Of a DNA stretch of 34,707 nucleotides, positions 23,886 to 33,317 are shown piece by piece. Made by a program: the position numbers and the translations under genes. Below the pieces are notes generated by a model. That model ran no database searches, was not told the DNA's origin, and was given only the letters and a program-made list of their open reading frames with translations. Each line of letters begins with the position of its first letter. Positions within the stretch are counted from its first letter, which is position 1. The stretch covers positions 1 through 34,707 of the forward strand of contig JABXIA010000101.1 of the NCBI GenBank assembly GCA_013373325.1. Direction: 5' to 3'. The stretch is from Paracoccaceae bacterium (GTDB taxonomy: Bacteria; Pseudomonadota; Alphaproteobacteria; Rhodobacterales; Rhodobacteraceae).

Positions 23886-25778
23886 ATGGAAGAGTTTTTC
23901 TATCAGGCAACCATTTACCTGGGCGCTGCGGTCATCGCAGTGCCGCTGGCGGCACGTCTCGGCCTGGGATCGGTCCTGGGGTATCTTGCAGCCGGCATCG
24001 CAATCGGCCCTGTACTCGGCTTGACCGGTGCCGAAACCGAAGATCTGCGCCATTTTGCCGAGTTCGGCGTGGTGATGATGCTGTTCCTTATCGGGCTGGA
24101 GCTGGAACCCCGCGCGCTATGGGCAATGCGGGACAAGCTGATCGGCCTGGGCGGCATGCAGGTTACCGCGTCAACAGTTGTCTTGATGGGCGCGGCCATG
24201 GCCATGGGCCAGCCGTGGCATGTCAGCCTGGCGGTTGGGCTGGCGCTATCGCTGTCGTCCACCGCCATTGTGCTGCAGACACTATCGGAAAAGGGGCTGA
24301 TGCAGACCGGCGGCGGCCGCGCGGCTTTCTCGGTGCTGCTGACGCAGGATATTGCGGTGATCCCGATCCTCGCCTTTTTACCTCTTCTGGGCACCTACGC
24401 CATTCCGCAATTCTCCTCCGACGGCTCAATCAGCCGTGAAGCTGCGGGCGGGCACGGCGGCGGCCATGGATCCCTGTCACTGGTCGATGGGCTGCCCGGC
24501 TGGGCTGTTGCGCTGGTGACCCTGGCTGCGATCGCCCTCATCATCCTGGCAGGCATCTACCTGACCCGGCCGCTGTTCCGCTTCATCCACGCCTCAAACC
24601 TGCGCGAAATGTACACCGCGCTGGCGCTGATGATTGTGGTTGGCATTTCTTTTGTGATGACGCTGGTCGGCCTGTCGCCGGCGCTTGGCGCCTTCCTGGC
24701 GGGCGTGGTTCTGGCCAACTCCGAGTTCCGGCACGAGATGGAAAGCGACCTCAACCCATTCAAGGGGCTGTTGCTCGGACTGTTCTTCATCACCGTGGGG
24801 GCCGGCATCAATTACCGCCAGTTCCTGGCCGACCCCGGCGATCTGATCGGGCTGGCGCTGTTGGTGATCTTCGCCAAGGGGGTGGTGCTGTTTGCTGTCG
24901 GCCGTGCCTTCGGGCTGCGCCGGCGCCGGCTGTGGCTATTCACCCTCAGCCTGGCACAGGCCGGGGAATTCGGCTTTGTCCTGCTGGCGTTCTCCACCCA
25001 GCTAAACGTTATTCCCGCGGCGCTGTCAGAGAAACTGCTGCTGGTGATCGCGCTGTCTATGCTGATCACTCCGCTGTTGTTCATCGCCTATGATCTGCTG
25101 TCCAAGCGCATGGGAGAGCCGCTGCAGGCACCTGAACCGGACGAGATCGACGAAGAAGGGCCGGTGATCATCGCGGGCATCGGCCGTTTCGGGCAGATCG
25201 TCAACCGGCTGGTGCAGGCCAGCGGCTTCAAGACTGTTGTGCTTGATCACGATATGGAAGCGGTGCAACTGATGCGCCGCTTCGGAGTCAAAAGTTTCCT
25301 CGGCGACCCCACCCGCCCCGAACTCCTGAAGGCCGCAGGCATTGCAAAGGCCAAGGTCTTTGTGGTGGCGCTGGACGACCCGGAGGGCGTGGTGAAAATG
25401 GTTTCCTATGTGCGCCGCGCCTACCCCGACCTGCACATCATTGCCCGCGCCAAGGACCGCAATCACGTCTACGAGCTGTATCAGGCCGGCGCCGACGACA
25501 TCGTGCGCGAATTGTTCGACAGCTCAGTCCGCGCAGGCCGCTATGTGCTCGAAAACGTCGGCCTCAGCGAATATGAAGCGGCACAGGCGGCGCAGACCTT
25601 CTACAATCATGACCGCCAGAACTTGCGCGACCTGGCGCAGCACTGGATGCCGGGTGTGCCGGCCAGCCAGAACCCGGCCTATATTGAACGGGCGCAGGAG
25701 CTGGAAAAAGCAATCGAAAGCGCGATCTTCGAGATGGCCGAGAGAAAGCGAAAGAGGTCGTCGGAAGCCGCAGAATAA
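23886..25778 (+). CDS. Monovalent cation:proton antiporter-2 (CPA2) family, KefB/KefC-like, with C-terminal TrkA-N/RCK domain
   Basis: Start ATG 23886 (MEEFFYQATIYLGAAVIAVPLAARLGLGSVLGYLAAGIAIGPVLGL). C-terminal Rossmann motif PVIIAGIGRFGQIVNRLVQASGFKTVVLDHD. Confidence 0.92.
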   Translation: MEEFFYQATIYLGAAVIAVPLAARLGLGSVLGYLAAGIAIGPVLGLTGAETEDLRHFAEFGVVMMLFLIGLELEPRALWAMRDKLIGLGGMQVTASTVVLMGAAMAMGQPWHVSLAVGLALSLSSTAIVLQTLSEKGLMQTGGGRAAFSVLLTQDIAVIPILAFLPLLGTYAIPQFSSDGSISREAAGGHGGGHGSLSLVDGLPGWAVALVTLAAIALIILAGIYLTRPLFRFIHASNLREMYTALALMIVVGISFVMTLVGLSPALGAFLAGVVLANSEFRHEMESDLNPFKGLLLGLFFITVGAGINYRQFLADPGDLIGLALLVIFAKGVVLFAVGRAFGLRRRRLWLFTLSLAQAGEFGFVLLAFSTQLNVIPAALSEKLLLVIALSMLITPLLFIAYDLLSKRMGEPLQAPEPDEIDEEGPVIIAGIGRFGQIVNRLVQASGFKTVVLDHDMEAVQLMRRFGVKSFLGDPTRPELLKAAGIAKAKVFVVALDDPEGVVKMVSYVRRAYPDLHIIARAKDRNHVYELYQAGADDIVRELFDSSVRAGRYVLENVGLSEYEAAQAAQTFYNHDRQNLRDLAQHWMPGVPASQNPAYIERAQELEKAIESAIFEMAERKRKRSSEAAE

Positions 25779-25808
25779 AAAAACCCCGGCATCAAGCCGG
25801 GGTTTTCC
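25777..25808. terminator. Bidirectional intrinsic terminator between the kef-like gene and cobT
   Basis: aaaccccggc (25781-25790) / gccggggttt (25796-25805), 10-bp stem, 5-nt loop, A-run on the left and T-run on the right. Confidence 0.85.
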
Positions 25809-25831
25809 GTTTCATGGCATAGTCCAACGGA

Positions 25832-26848
25832 TCAGCCGTCCGAGACCCCGGCCTCGGCAAATGTGGCCATGCCGCTGTGGCAGGCAATGGCGCCCTTCAA
25901 GATCTGGATCGCCAGCGCCGCACCGGACGCTTCGCCCAGGCGCAGGCCCAGCGACAACAGCGGCTCCTTGCCAAGTTTTGCAAGCAACGCCGCGTGCGCG
26001 CCTTCGGCGCTTTGGTGGCCGGCAACCGTATGGTCCAGCGCTCCGTCGGCCGTTTGCAACAGGCACGCAGCCGCTGCGCAACAGATGAACCCGTCGAGGA
26101 TCACCGGAATGCGCAGCACACGGGCGGCAGCGATGGCGCCGGCCATTGCCGCGATTTCACGGCCGCCAAGGCAGGCCAGCGCATCCAGACCATCGCGGAT
26201 AGAATCCCGGTGCAACGCCACCCCCTCAGAAACAACCCTGGTTTTGTTGGCAAGACCCGCGTCGTCCACCCCGGTGCCGCGGCCGGTCCAGTCCGCGGCC
26301 TCACCCCCGAACAACGCGCAGGCCAGGGCTGCTGCCGGGGTGGTGTTGCCGATCCCCATCTCGCCAACCACCAGAAGATCCGCAGACGGATCCACAACGT
26401 CCCAACCAGCCTTCAGCGCTGTCAGCAGATCACCCTGGCTCATCGCGGCGCCTTTGGTGAAGTCGGCGGTCGGGCGGTCCAGCTCCAGCGCATGTACATC
26501 CATGCGGGCCCCGGCCAGCTTGGCCAGCTGGTTGATTGCAGCGCCGCCGTGCTCAAAGTTGATCACCATCTGCGCCGTCACTTCTGCCGGAAATGCCGAG
26601 ACCCCCTGCTCCATCACCCCATGATTGCCGGCAAACACAATAACCTGGGGCGCTGTGATTTCAGGCCGGTCGCTGCCCCGCCAGCCGCCGTACCATACCG
26701 CCAGATCCTCCAGCCGCCCTAGTGCGCCCGGCGGTTTTGTCAGCTGGCCATTGCGTGCCGCCGCACCGGCGACAGACGTTTGGTCCTGGGCCGGCGCGCC
26801 AGCCAGTGCGGCGCGGAAATCATCAAGGGAGGAAAGCTGTGGCAGCAT
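25832..26848 (-). CDS. cobT: Nicotinate-nucleotide--dimethylbenzimidazole phosphoribosyltransferase
   Basis: ORF 25832..27289 with start at 26848 ([15 protein letters not shown]). Motifs [68 protein letters not shown]. The N-terminal extension of the track ORF overlaps the divergent cobS and is rejected. Confidence 0.94.
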   Translation of the reverse strand: MLPQLSSLDDFRAALAGAPAQDQTSVAGAAARNGQLTKPPGALGRLEDLAVWYGGWRGSDRPEITAPQVIVFAGNHGVMEQGVSAFPAEVTAQMVINFEHGGAAINQLAKLAGARMDVHALELDRPTADFTKGAAMSQGDLLTALKAGWDVVDPSADLLVVGEMGIGNTTPAAALACALFGGEAADWTGRGTGVDDAGLANKTRVVSEGVALHRDSIRDGLDALACLGGREIAAMAGAIAAARVLRIPVILDGFICCAAAACLLQTADGALDHTVAGHQSAEGAHAALLAKLGKEPLLSLGLRLGEASGAALAIQILKGAIACHSGMATFAEAGVSDG

Positions 26849-26948
26849 GTGAAAGCCACGTTGCATCTGAGTGGTGGACGCGGATAAAGCGGATTGACCC
26901 TCTTTAACCGCTAGCAGCCCCGCCGCAAGCACTGCAATAGGCCCGCGA

Positions 26949-27707
26949 ATGCGAAAAAACGACATACAGCCAAAAGACATCCTGCTGGCACTGGTGCTGC
27001 TGACCAGGCTGCCGCTGCCGCAATTGCCGCCGCAAGCATTCCAGCGGCAGGCCAAGGCGGTTTGGGCCTTTCCTCTGGCTGGCCTTGCGGTTGCCCTGCC
27101 TGCGGTGCTGCTGGCGGCGCTGGCGCTGGCTGCCGGGCTGCCTGCCATGGTGGCCGCGGGTCTGGCGCTGGCAGTGCAGGTGATGCTGACCGGCGCCATG
27201 CATGAGGACGGGTTGGCCGATACCGCCGACGGGCTTTGGGGCGGGTTCACCCGCGAACGGCGGCTGGAGATCATGAAGGACAGCCGCATCGGGGCCTATG
27301 GGGTGATCGCACTGATCCTGGGCCTGGGCCTGCGCTGGAGCGGTCTGGCAGCGCTGTTTGCATCCGCCGGTGTCTGGCCGCTTCTGACTCTCGCCATGCT
27401 GAGCCGGGCCGTGATGCCGGTCTTGATGACAGTGCTTCCCAACGCCCGTTCCGCAGGGCTGTCTCAGACTGTCGGACGCCCTGGCACTCTCCCGTGCCTT
27501 TTGGCCGCGGGAATGGCCATCTCCTTGTCGCTGCCGATTGTCGGCGGCACTGCATTTGCCGCGGCTGCGGTAATGGGTGCGACTGCGGCCGGGCTGGGCC
27601 GGGTGGCAAAGGCCAAAATCGGTGGCCAGACCGGCGATATCCTTGGCGCTTCCCAGCAAGTTGCTGAGATTGCAGGCTTGCTTACCTTGCTTGCACTCTG
27701 CAGCTAG
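26949..27707 (+). CDS. cobS: Adenosylcobinamide-GDP ribazoletransferase (cobalamin synthase)
   Basis: [46 protein letters not shown] is the CobS/CobV signature; polytopic. Confidence 0.95.
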   Translation: MRKNDIQPKDILLALVLLTRLPLPQLPPQAFQRQAKAVWAFPLAGLAVALPAVLLAALALAAGLPAMVAAGLALAVQVMLTGAMHEDGLADTADGLWGGFTRERRLEIMKDSRIGAYGVIALILGLGLRWSGLAALFASAGVWPLLTLAMLSRAVMPVLMTVLPNARSAGLSQTVGRPGTLPCLLAAGMAISLSLPIVGGTAFAAAAVMGATAAGLGRVAKAKIGGQTGDILGASQQVAEIAGLLTLLALCS

Positions 27708-27723
27708 GCTGCTTTCAAACACG

Positions 27724-27753
27724 AAAAAAGGCCGCGCCCTTTCAGGCACGGCC
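27724..27753 (-). terminator. Intrinsic terminator downstream of carD (minus strand)
   Basis: ggccgcgcc (27730-27738) / ggcacggcc (27745-27753), 8 of 9 pairs; the A6 run 27724-27729 is a T-tract on the minus strand. Confidence 0.75.
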
Positions 27754-27779
27754 CTCTCAATACGAATTCATCGCAATAG

Positions 27780-28289
27780 TCAGGCAGCGCGGGAGGTGAG
27801 GACCTCATCCACCTGCTTTGCAGCAGCAATTTCATCATTACCGGAAACGGCAGCCACTTCACGGGTCAGGCGCTCCAGCGCGGCTTCATACAGCTGACGC
27901 TCGGAATAGCTCTGCTCGCGCTGGTCGTCAGTGCGGTGCAGGTCGCGCACCACTTCAGCGATCGAGATCAGATCGCCCGAGTTGATCTTCTGCTCATACT
28001 CCTGTGCGCGGCGCGACCACATGGCGCGTTTGACCTTGGCCTTGCCTTTCAGCGTTTTCATCGCCTGGGCAATCACGTCCGGCGAGCTGAGGGAGCGCAT
28101 ACCCACTTCGGTCGCCTTGTTGGTCGGCACCCGCAGGGTCATTTTGTCCTTTTCAAAGGTGATCACGAAAAGCTCCAGCGCAAAGCCGGCCACTTCCTGC
28201 TCCTCGATCGAGATGATCTGGCCGACGCCATGCGCCGGGTAGACCACATAATCATTGGGGCGGAATTCGAGCTTCTTCGACTTGGTCAT
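27780..28289 (-). CDS. carD: CarD family transcriptional regulator
   Basis: FRPNDYVVYPAHGVGQIISIEEQEVAGFALELFVITFEKDKMTLRVPTNKATEVGMRSLSS is the CarD/CdnL N-terminal domain. Confidence 0.93.
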   Translation of the reverse strand: MTKSKKLEFRPNDYVVYPAHGVGQIISIEEQEVAGFALELFVITFEKDKMTLRVPTNKATEVGMRSLSSPDVIAQAMKTLKGKAKVKRAMWSRRAQEYEQKINSGDLISIAEVVRDLHRTDDQREQSYSERQLYEAALERLTREVAAVSGNDEIAAAKQVDEVLTSRAA

Positions 28290-28483
28290 ACAGGTTCTTC
28301 CTCACTCATGGCCGGGCGGCACCGGCACTGTGGCGGAAAAAATCTCCAGTCCCGGTCAGTTCAGTTTGACCAGCTCTCAGGACACTTTCTCCGCAGAAAT
28401 ACCGCCCATTATGCGCGCCACTGCTACGGCGCACCGGGGGCGGACTCCGATTGTTTATGTCTATTGTGGTTTAAGTATACCAT

Positions 28484-28509
28484 AAAAAAGGGCCGCCCGA
28501 AAGGCGGCC
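28484..28509 (-). terminator. Intrinsic terminator downstream of the ferredoxin gene (minus strand)
   Basis: ggccgcc (28491-28497) / ggcggcc (28503-28509) with cgaaa loop; A6 on the plus strand gives a T-tract on the minus strand. Confidence 0.75.
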
Positions 28510-28589
28510 TGCTGGCAAGGGCCCGTGAAAACCCGCACCATTACGGCGGTTTTCCGCACAAATGCGGCATAGCCGCGCGAGGCAGAGAA

Positions 28590-28928
28590 TCAGCCGCCTT
28601 CGCCGGGCGCCTCGGAGAAATACTTCTCCATCTTGCCCTCTTCACCGTCGCGCTCCTCATACCCGGGCATTGGGTCTTTCTTGGAGACAATCACCGGCCA
28701 CAGCTCCGCATACTTGCGGTTGAACTCGACCCATTTGTCCATGTCCGGCTCAGTGTCCGGTCGGATTGCGTCAGCCGGGCATTCCGGTTCGCAAACGCCG
28801 CAGTCGATGCATTCGTCGGGATGGATCACAAGGGTGTTCTCGCCCTCATAGAAACAGTCCACCGGGCATACCTCGACACAGTCGGTGTATTTGCAGGCGA
28901 TGCAGTTTTCCGTCACGACATAGGTCAT
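28590..28928 (-). CDS. fdxA: FdxA-type 7Fe ferredoxin
   Basis: [55 protein letters not shown] has two Cys cluster motifs typical of FdxA. Confidence 0.95.
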   Translation of the reverse strand: MTYVVTENCIACKYTDCVEVCPVDCFYEGENTLVIHPDECIDCGVCEPECPADAIRPDTEPDMDKWVEFNRKYAELWPVIVSKKDPMPGYEERDGEEGKMEKYFSEAPGEGG

Positions 28929-28990
28929 TGTACCGAGTCCCGTTATCCGTTTGCGCCTAGCTAATCCAGACGCGGCTGCACTTCAAGGCG

Positions 28991-29365
28991 TCAATAGCCC
29001 TCTGGCTTGCGGGTAAGATCAAGCGCCCTGCGGGCTTTTTTGTCCGGGCGGCCTTTTCCCTCGAACTTCGGATTGGCCGGAACTTTTTCCTGCTTTTCCG
29101 TCATGTCGAAGTACAGCGCCTGTGCTTCCGGCGCCGGGCCGCGGCGTGCGCCGATGGCCTCCACCCGCACCACGCGGATCACTTTTGCCTGAGCGAAGGT
29201 CAGAACGTCACCCCGGGTGACGCTCTGAGCCGGTTTCAGTGCCTTGGTGCCGTTGAGGCGCACATGGCCCGCACTGACCTGTTTTGCGGCCAGGCTGCGG
29301 GTCTTGAAGAACCGCGCATGCCACAGCCACTTATCGATGCGGATCTTGGGCGCCCCCTCAGTCAT
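28991..29365 (-). CDS. S4-domain RNA-binding protein (Hsp15/HslR-like)
   Basis: IRIDKWLWHARFFKTRSLAAKQVSAGHVRLNGTKALKPAQSVTRGDVLTF is the S4/HslR signature. Confidence 0.92.
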   Translation of the reverse strand: MTEGAPKIRIDKWLWHARFFKTRSLAAKQVSAGHVRLNGTKALKPAQSVTRGDVLTFAQAKVIRVVRVEAIGARRGPAPEAQALYFDMTEKQEKVPANPKFEGKGRPDKKARRALDLTRKPEGY

Positions 29366-29372
29366 GGCCGGG

Positions 29373-32330
29373 TCAGTCGCCCTGCTTCAACCCCATCAGC
29401 GCAGCGGCAAAGGGGTTGTCGGGGTCGATCTGCTTTTCTTTCTTGGCGGGACGCGAGGAATAGGTCTTGGCGCCCTGATCCTGACGCGGACCGCCCTTAC
29501 GGCCCGGCTTGCCCCGGCCGCCGTCACGGTCGCCGCCTTTGGCGCCGCGCGGCTTGCCCTTGCCGCCGGGCTTGCCGTCGCCCTGCGGGCGGCGGTTCTG
29601 CTGGCGCTGGCCGCCGCCTTGGCGTCCGCCGCGGTTGCCGCCCCAGGTAAAGGTGAAGAATACCTCAACCTCCGGCGCGTCGACGCCCGCATCAGCAGCT
29701 TCGCCAACCGGGGTTTCATCCGCGGCCGTTTCCGCAACAGGCGCCTCGGCTGCCGGCTCAGCCGGCTCCTCGGCGATGGGGGCAACGCCCTCGTCCGCGA
29801 TCGCTTCGGTGCCGGCAGGCACATCCGCCGGCGCAGGCTCGCCCTCAACGGCCGGCGCCGCGGCCGGGGTGTTCTCTGCCTCTGCGGCGGCATCCATCAC
29901 CGGCTGCCCTTCGGCAGGCGTGCTGGTTTCAGCCACCACGGCATCGGCCGGCTTCACCTTCTCGCGCTCGCCCTTCTCGGCCTTGTAGCCCAGGCCCTGC
30001 ATCAGATCGGCGAACTGCTCCAGCGTCATGCCGGTGATCGACAGCATGTCGGCCTTGGCTTCAAAGCCGCCCCGGCTGTCTTCGCTGCGCAGCATGTCGG
30101 CCAGGCGTTCCAGCATGTCGATACGGATCATCCGCTCGCCTGCCGCCCGGTAGCCGGACATGGTGTCATAGCCTTCGGGCGCATCCTTGATCGACGGCAC
30201 CGTGACCAGCCCCGGGGGCGGTGCCTCCGGGAAGTCCTGCAAGCCATTGGCCAGCGACCACAGCACCAGGCGCAGACGTGTCGGCGCGGGCTTCAGCAGC
30301 AGAGGCATAAAAATGGTGAACTGGCCGAACCGGATGCCATGCTTGCGCAGCGCGCCGCGGGCGTCCTGATCCAGGTCCTTGACCTCCTGCGCCACGCCCG
30401 CACGGGGCAGCACGCCGAGGTTCTCGACCATGCGGAATGCAAAACCGCGGGCAAGGCCGGTCAGTTCTTCGTCTTTCTGCAGATTCAAAAGCGGCTCGAA
30501 CAGCGCGTTGATCTTGCGGGTGATGAAATGCAGCAGGCGGCGTTCGACCTTCTGGGCCACATCCGGCCCTGCGGCCTCATCCACGAAAACCTCGATCTGC
30601 GGGTTCAGCGCATCGGCGCCGGCAACCAGCTTGCCCACCGCCTGCTCGCCCCACATCAGGCCGCCCTGCTCGGTAAAATCGATCTCGGTATCGGGTGCGT
30701 TGTAGAACCGGTCCGCACGCAGATGGAATTGCGGCGCCAATGCCTGCAGCGAGGCCGCCTTGAGGGCCTTTGCCTCGGTGCCTTGCGCAGCTTTGTCCGG
30801 GCTGAACCGGAACCCCTCCAGACGGCCGACGAATTCACCTTCGACCGTCACTTCACCCTTGTCATTCACTTCGGCCAAAAGGGCCTCCTTCTGTTTGAGC
30901 CGCCGCAACAGCACAGACGTGCGCCGGTCCACAAATCGCTGAGTCAAACGCTCATGCAGAGCATCCGACAACCTGTCTTCTACAGCGCGCGTCTCCCCGC
31001 GCCAATGGCTTTCGTCACTCAGCCAGCCATTCCGCTGCGCGACATATGTCCACGTCCGGATAAATGCCAGACGCTTAGACAATGTGTCGATGTTTCCGTC
31101 GGTGCGGTCAATCCGCTTTATCTGGCGGGCCATCCAATCGTCCGGCACCACTCCGCCGCCGTGCAGATGCTCGAAAATCACCCCCAGAAGCGACGTGTGT
31201 TCAGCATGGCTGATACCGCGGAAATCCGGGATCCGGCAGACATCCCACAGCAGTTTCACCGACTGCGCGTTGGTGGTGCGCGAGATGACGGCGGATTCCC
31301 GCGACAGCATTTTCAGCGCACCCAGATCATCGGCCTCGCGCGCCTTGATCAGGTTCTCGTTCGAAGGGTTTGATTCGAGCGAATTGATCAGCGCCTCAAC
31401 CGAGCCGAATTGCAGATCGGCAGAGCGCCAGTTGAGTTTCTTCAGCGGTGTGAACTGATGGTTCATAATGGCCGATGCGGTGCCCTCATCCAAGGGTCGG
31501 GCATCGCCGGTGACGCCAAAGGTACCGTGGCTCATCCCCCTGCCGGCGCGGCCTGCGATCTGGGCCAGTTCATTGGGGGCCAGTTCGCGCATCCGGCGGC
31601 CGTCGAACTTGGTGGTGGAGGAGAAAGCCACATGGTCGATATCGAGATTGAGCCCCATGCCGATGGCGTCGGTCGCGACCAGAAAATCAACCTCGCCATT
31701 CTGATAGAGCGCCACCTGCGCGTTGCGTGTCCGGGGGGAGAGCGCTCCCATCACCACCGCTGCGCCGCCTTTCTGGCGGCGGATCAGCTCTGCAATCGCA
31801 TAGACATTATCAACCGAAAACCCGACAATTGCGGTGCGGGACGGCATCCGGCTTATCTTTTTCGAACCTGTATAGACCAGATCGGACATCCGGTCGCGAC
31901 GGACGAATTCGACACCCGTCACCAGCGCCGAGATCGGTCCGCGCATGGTGTCTGCGCCCAGAAACAGCGTCTCATGAGTACCGCGGGCGCGCAGCAGCCG
32001 GTCTGTGAACACATGACCGCGCTCCGGGTCGGCACACAGCTGGATTTCGTCGATGGCCAGGAAATCGCAGCCCATGCCCTCCGGCATCGCCTCCACGGTG
32101 CAGATCCAGTACTGCGCCCGCGGCGGCACGATGCGTTCCTCGCCGGTGACCAGCGCCACGACTGACGGGCCGCGCGCCGCCACCACCTTGTCATAGACTT
32201 CCCGCGCCAAAAGGCGCAGCGGAAAGCCCATCACCCCGGTGCGGTAGCCCAGCATCCGTTCGATGGCATAGTGGGTCTTTCCGGTGTTGGTCGGGCCCAG
32301 AACGGCCACGATCCGCGATGCGCTTGCCAT
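29373..32330 (-). CDS. SUV3-like superfamily 2 helicase with long low-complexity, Gly/Arg/Lys-rich C-terminal tail
   Basis: ORF 29373..32378, start at 32330. Walker A AVLGPTNTGKTHYAIERM, DEIQ box, DAIGMGLNLDIDHVAFSS, QIAGRAGR; C-terminal tail GGNRGGRQGGGQRQQNRRPQGDGKPGGKGKPRGAKGGDRDGGRGKPGRKGG ending DPDNPFAAALMGLKQGD. Confidence 0.92.
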   Translation of the reverse strand: MASASRIVAVLGPTNTGKTHYAIERMLGYRTGVMGFPLRLLAREVYDKVVAARGPSVVALVTGEERIVPPRAQYWICTVEAMPEGMGCDFLAIDEIQLCADPERGHVFTDRLLRARGTHETLFLGADTMRGPISALVTGVEFVRRDRMSDLVYTGSKKISRMPSRTAIVGFSVDNVYAIAELIRRQKGGAAVVMGALSPRTRNAQVALYQNGEVDFLVATDAIGMGLNLDIDHVAFSSTTKFDGRRMRELAPNELAQIAGRAGRGMSHGTFGVTGDARPLDEGTASAIMNHQFTPLKKLNWRSADLQFGSVEALINSLESNPSNENLIKAREADDLGALKMLSRESAVISRTTNAQSVKLLWDVCRIPDFRGISHAEHTSLLGVIFEHLHGGGVVPDDWMARQIKRIDRTDGNIDTLSKRLAFIRTWTYVAQRNGWLSDESHWRGETRAVEDRLSDALHERLTQRFVDRRTSVLLRRLKQKEALLAEVNDKGEVTVEGEFVGRLEGFRFSPDKAAQGTEAKALKAASLQALAPQFHLRADRFYNAPDTEIDFTEQGGLMWGEQAVGKLVAGADALNPQIEVFVDEAAGPDVAQKVERRLLHFITRKINALFEPLLNLQKDEELTGLARGFAFRMVENLGVLPRAGVAQEVKDLDQDARGALRKHGIRFGQFTIFMPLLLKPAPTRLRLVLWSLANGLQDFPEAPPPGLVTVPSIKDAPEGYDTMSGYRAAGERMIRIDMLERLADMLRSEDSRGGFEAKADMLSITGMTLEQFADLMQGLGYKAEKGEREKVKPADAVVAETSTPAEGQPVMDAAAEAENTPAAAPAVEGEPAPADVPAGTEAIADEGVAPIAEEPAEPAAEAPVAETAADETPVGEAADAGVDAPEVEVFFTFTWGGNRGGRQGGGQRQQNRRPQGDGKPGGKGKPRGAKGGDRDGGRGKPGRKGGPRQDQGAKTYSSRPAKKEKQIDPDNPFAAALMGLKQGD

Positions 32331-32358
32331 AACTTCAGCCCCCGCGCCCCAGCGGGGC

Positions 32359-32925
32359 TTACAGTTCCCTGCCCTCAACCGAGGGCCTCAGACGTTCGAG
32401 GGCGCTGCTTACTTCCTCGTGGTGCGGATGTATAGCCTTGGCGCGCTGGTAGGCCTCATAGGCGCGCTCCGGCTGGCGGAATTGCTCAAACACCACGCCC
32501 AGCGCATAAATCGCGTTGTAGTCCTGCGGGTTCAAAGCCAATGACCGCTCCAAATCCGCGATAGACGGCCCGTAGAGCCCGATCTCGAAATAGACCCGCG
32601 CGCGTTCATACCAGCCGCGGGCAAAGCCAGGCGCGTGATCGGTCAGCGCGGTCAGATGCTCCACCGCCTCCTGCAGGTCCCCGCGCTCCATCGCATCGCG
32701 CCCCCGCCGCAGCAGCAGGTCCATTGAAGGAGAGCCGCTTCTGGCCCACAGTGCCTGCAGCTCGCGGTCAATCGCGGCGGCTTCAGACGCTTCCGCCTGC
32801 GCCAGGTCCTGCAGCAGCACGTCGGCGGACAGCACCTGCGCAGTGCTGCTGAAGGGCAGGCACAGCGCCGTCATGGCCGCCGTTGCCGCCACGATAGCTT
32901 TGAGCTTTGGGAAATTTGCCACCAT
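32359..32925 (-). CDS. Secreted tetratricopeptide-repeat protein
   Basis: N-terminal signal region (MVANFPKLKAIVAATAAMTALCLPFSSTAQ); TPR-like repeats GWYERARVYFEIGLYGPSIADLERSLALNPQDYNAIYALGVVFEQFRQPERAYEAYQRAKAIHP. Confidence 0.88.
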   Translation of the reverse strand: MVANFPKLKAIVAATAAMTALCLPFSSTAQVLSADVLLQDLAQAEASEAAAIDRELQALWARSGSPSMDLLLRRGRDAMERGDLQEAVEHLTALTDHAPGFARGWYERARVYFEIGLYGPSIADLERSLALNPQDYNAIYALGVVFEQFRQPERAYEAYQRAKAIHPHHEEVSSALERLRPSVEGREL

Positions 32926-33026
32926 GATGCTCCCAGTGTAATCCCGCGCGCTGCATTTACCAGTAATAGCTGCTATGGCTTCACAGGTTTGTGCTATAAG
33001 GCGCGCAAAACAGATTGAGGATCAAG

Positions 33027-33317
33027 ATGAGCGTTACCCTTGAACAGGCAGCTGAGGCCCTGAACGGCAAACTGGACGCAGGCGAATTCACCGCCTCCGC
33101 CAAATTCCAGATCGAAGGTCTGGGCGCCATCATGCTGGACGGCTCCGGCGCCCGCGTCGCCGATGAAGAAGCCGACGTGACCATGTCTGCGGACGCCGAC
33201 ACCTTCCAGTCGATCCTTGAGGGCGAGCTGAACCCGACCGCTGCGTTCATGTCCGGCAAGCTGACCATCGACGGCGATATGGGCACAGCGATGCAGCTCG
33301 CCTCTGCGCTGGCCTGA
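33027..33317 (+). CDS. SCP2 sterol-binding domain protein
   Basis: 96 aa; FQIEGLGAIMLDGSGARV..DEEADVTMSADADTFQSILEGELNPTAAFMSGKLTIDGDMGTAMQLASAL is the SCP2 fold signature. Confidence 0.93.
   Translation: MSVTLEQAAEALNGKLDAGEFTASAKFQIEGLGAIMLDGSGARVADEEADVTMSADADTFQSILEGELNPTAAFMSGKLTIDGDMGTAMQLASALA

Noticed and set aside
26849-27289. N-terminal extension of the minus-strand ORF 25832..27289
   Set aside because: Overlaps the divergent cobS gene; the CobT homology begins at [11 protein letters not shown] (26848).
29244-31373. 709-aa plus-strand ORF antisense to the SUV3-like helicase
   Set aside because: Composition is Arg/His/Gln-rich with no recognisable domain; it is a GC-rich shadow frame of a well-supported helicase gene.
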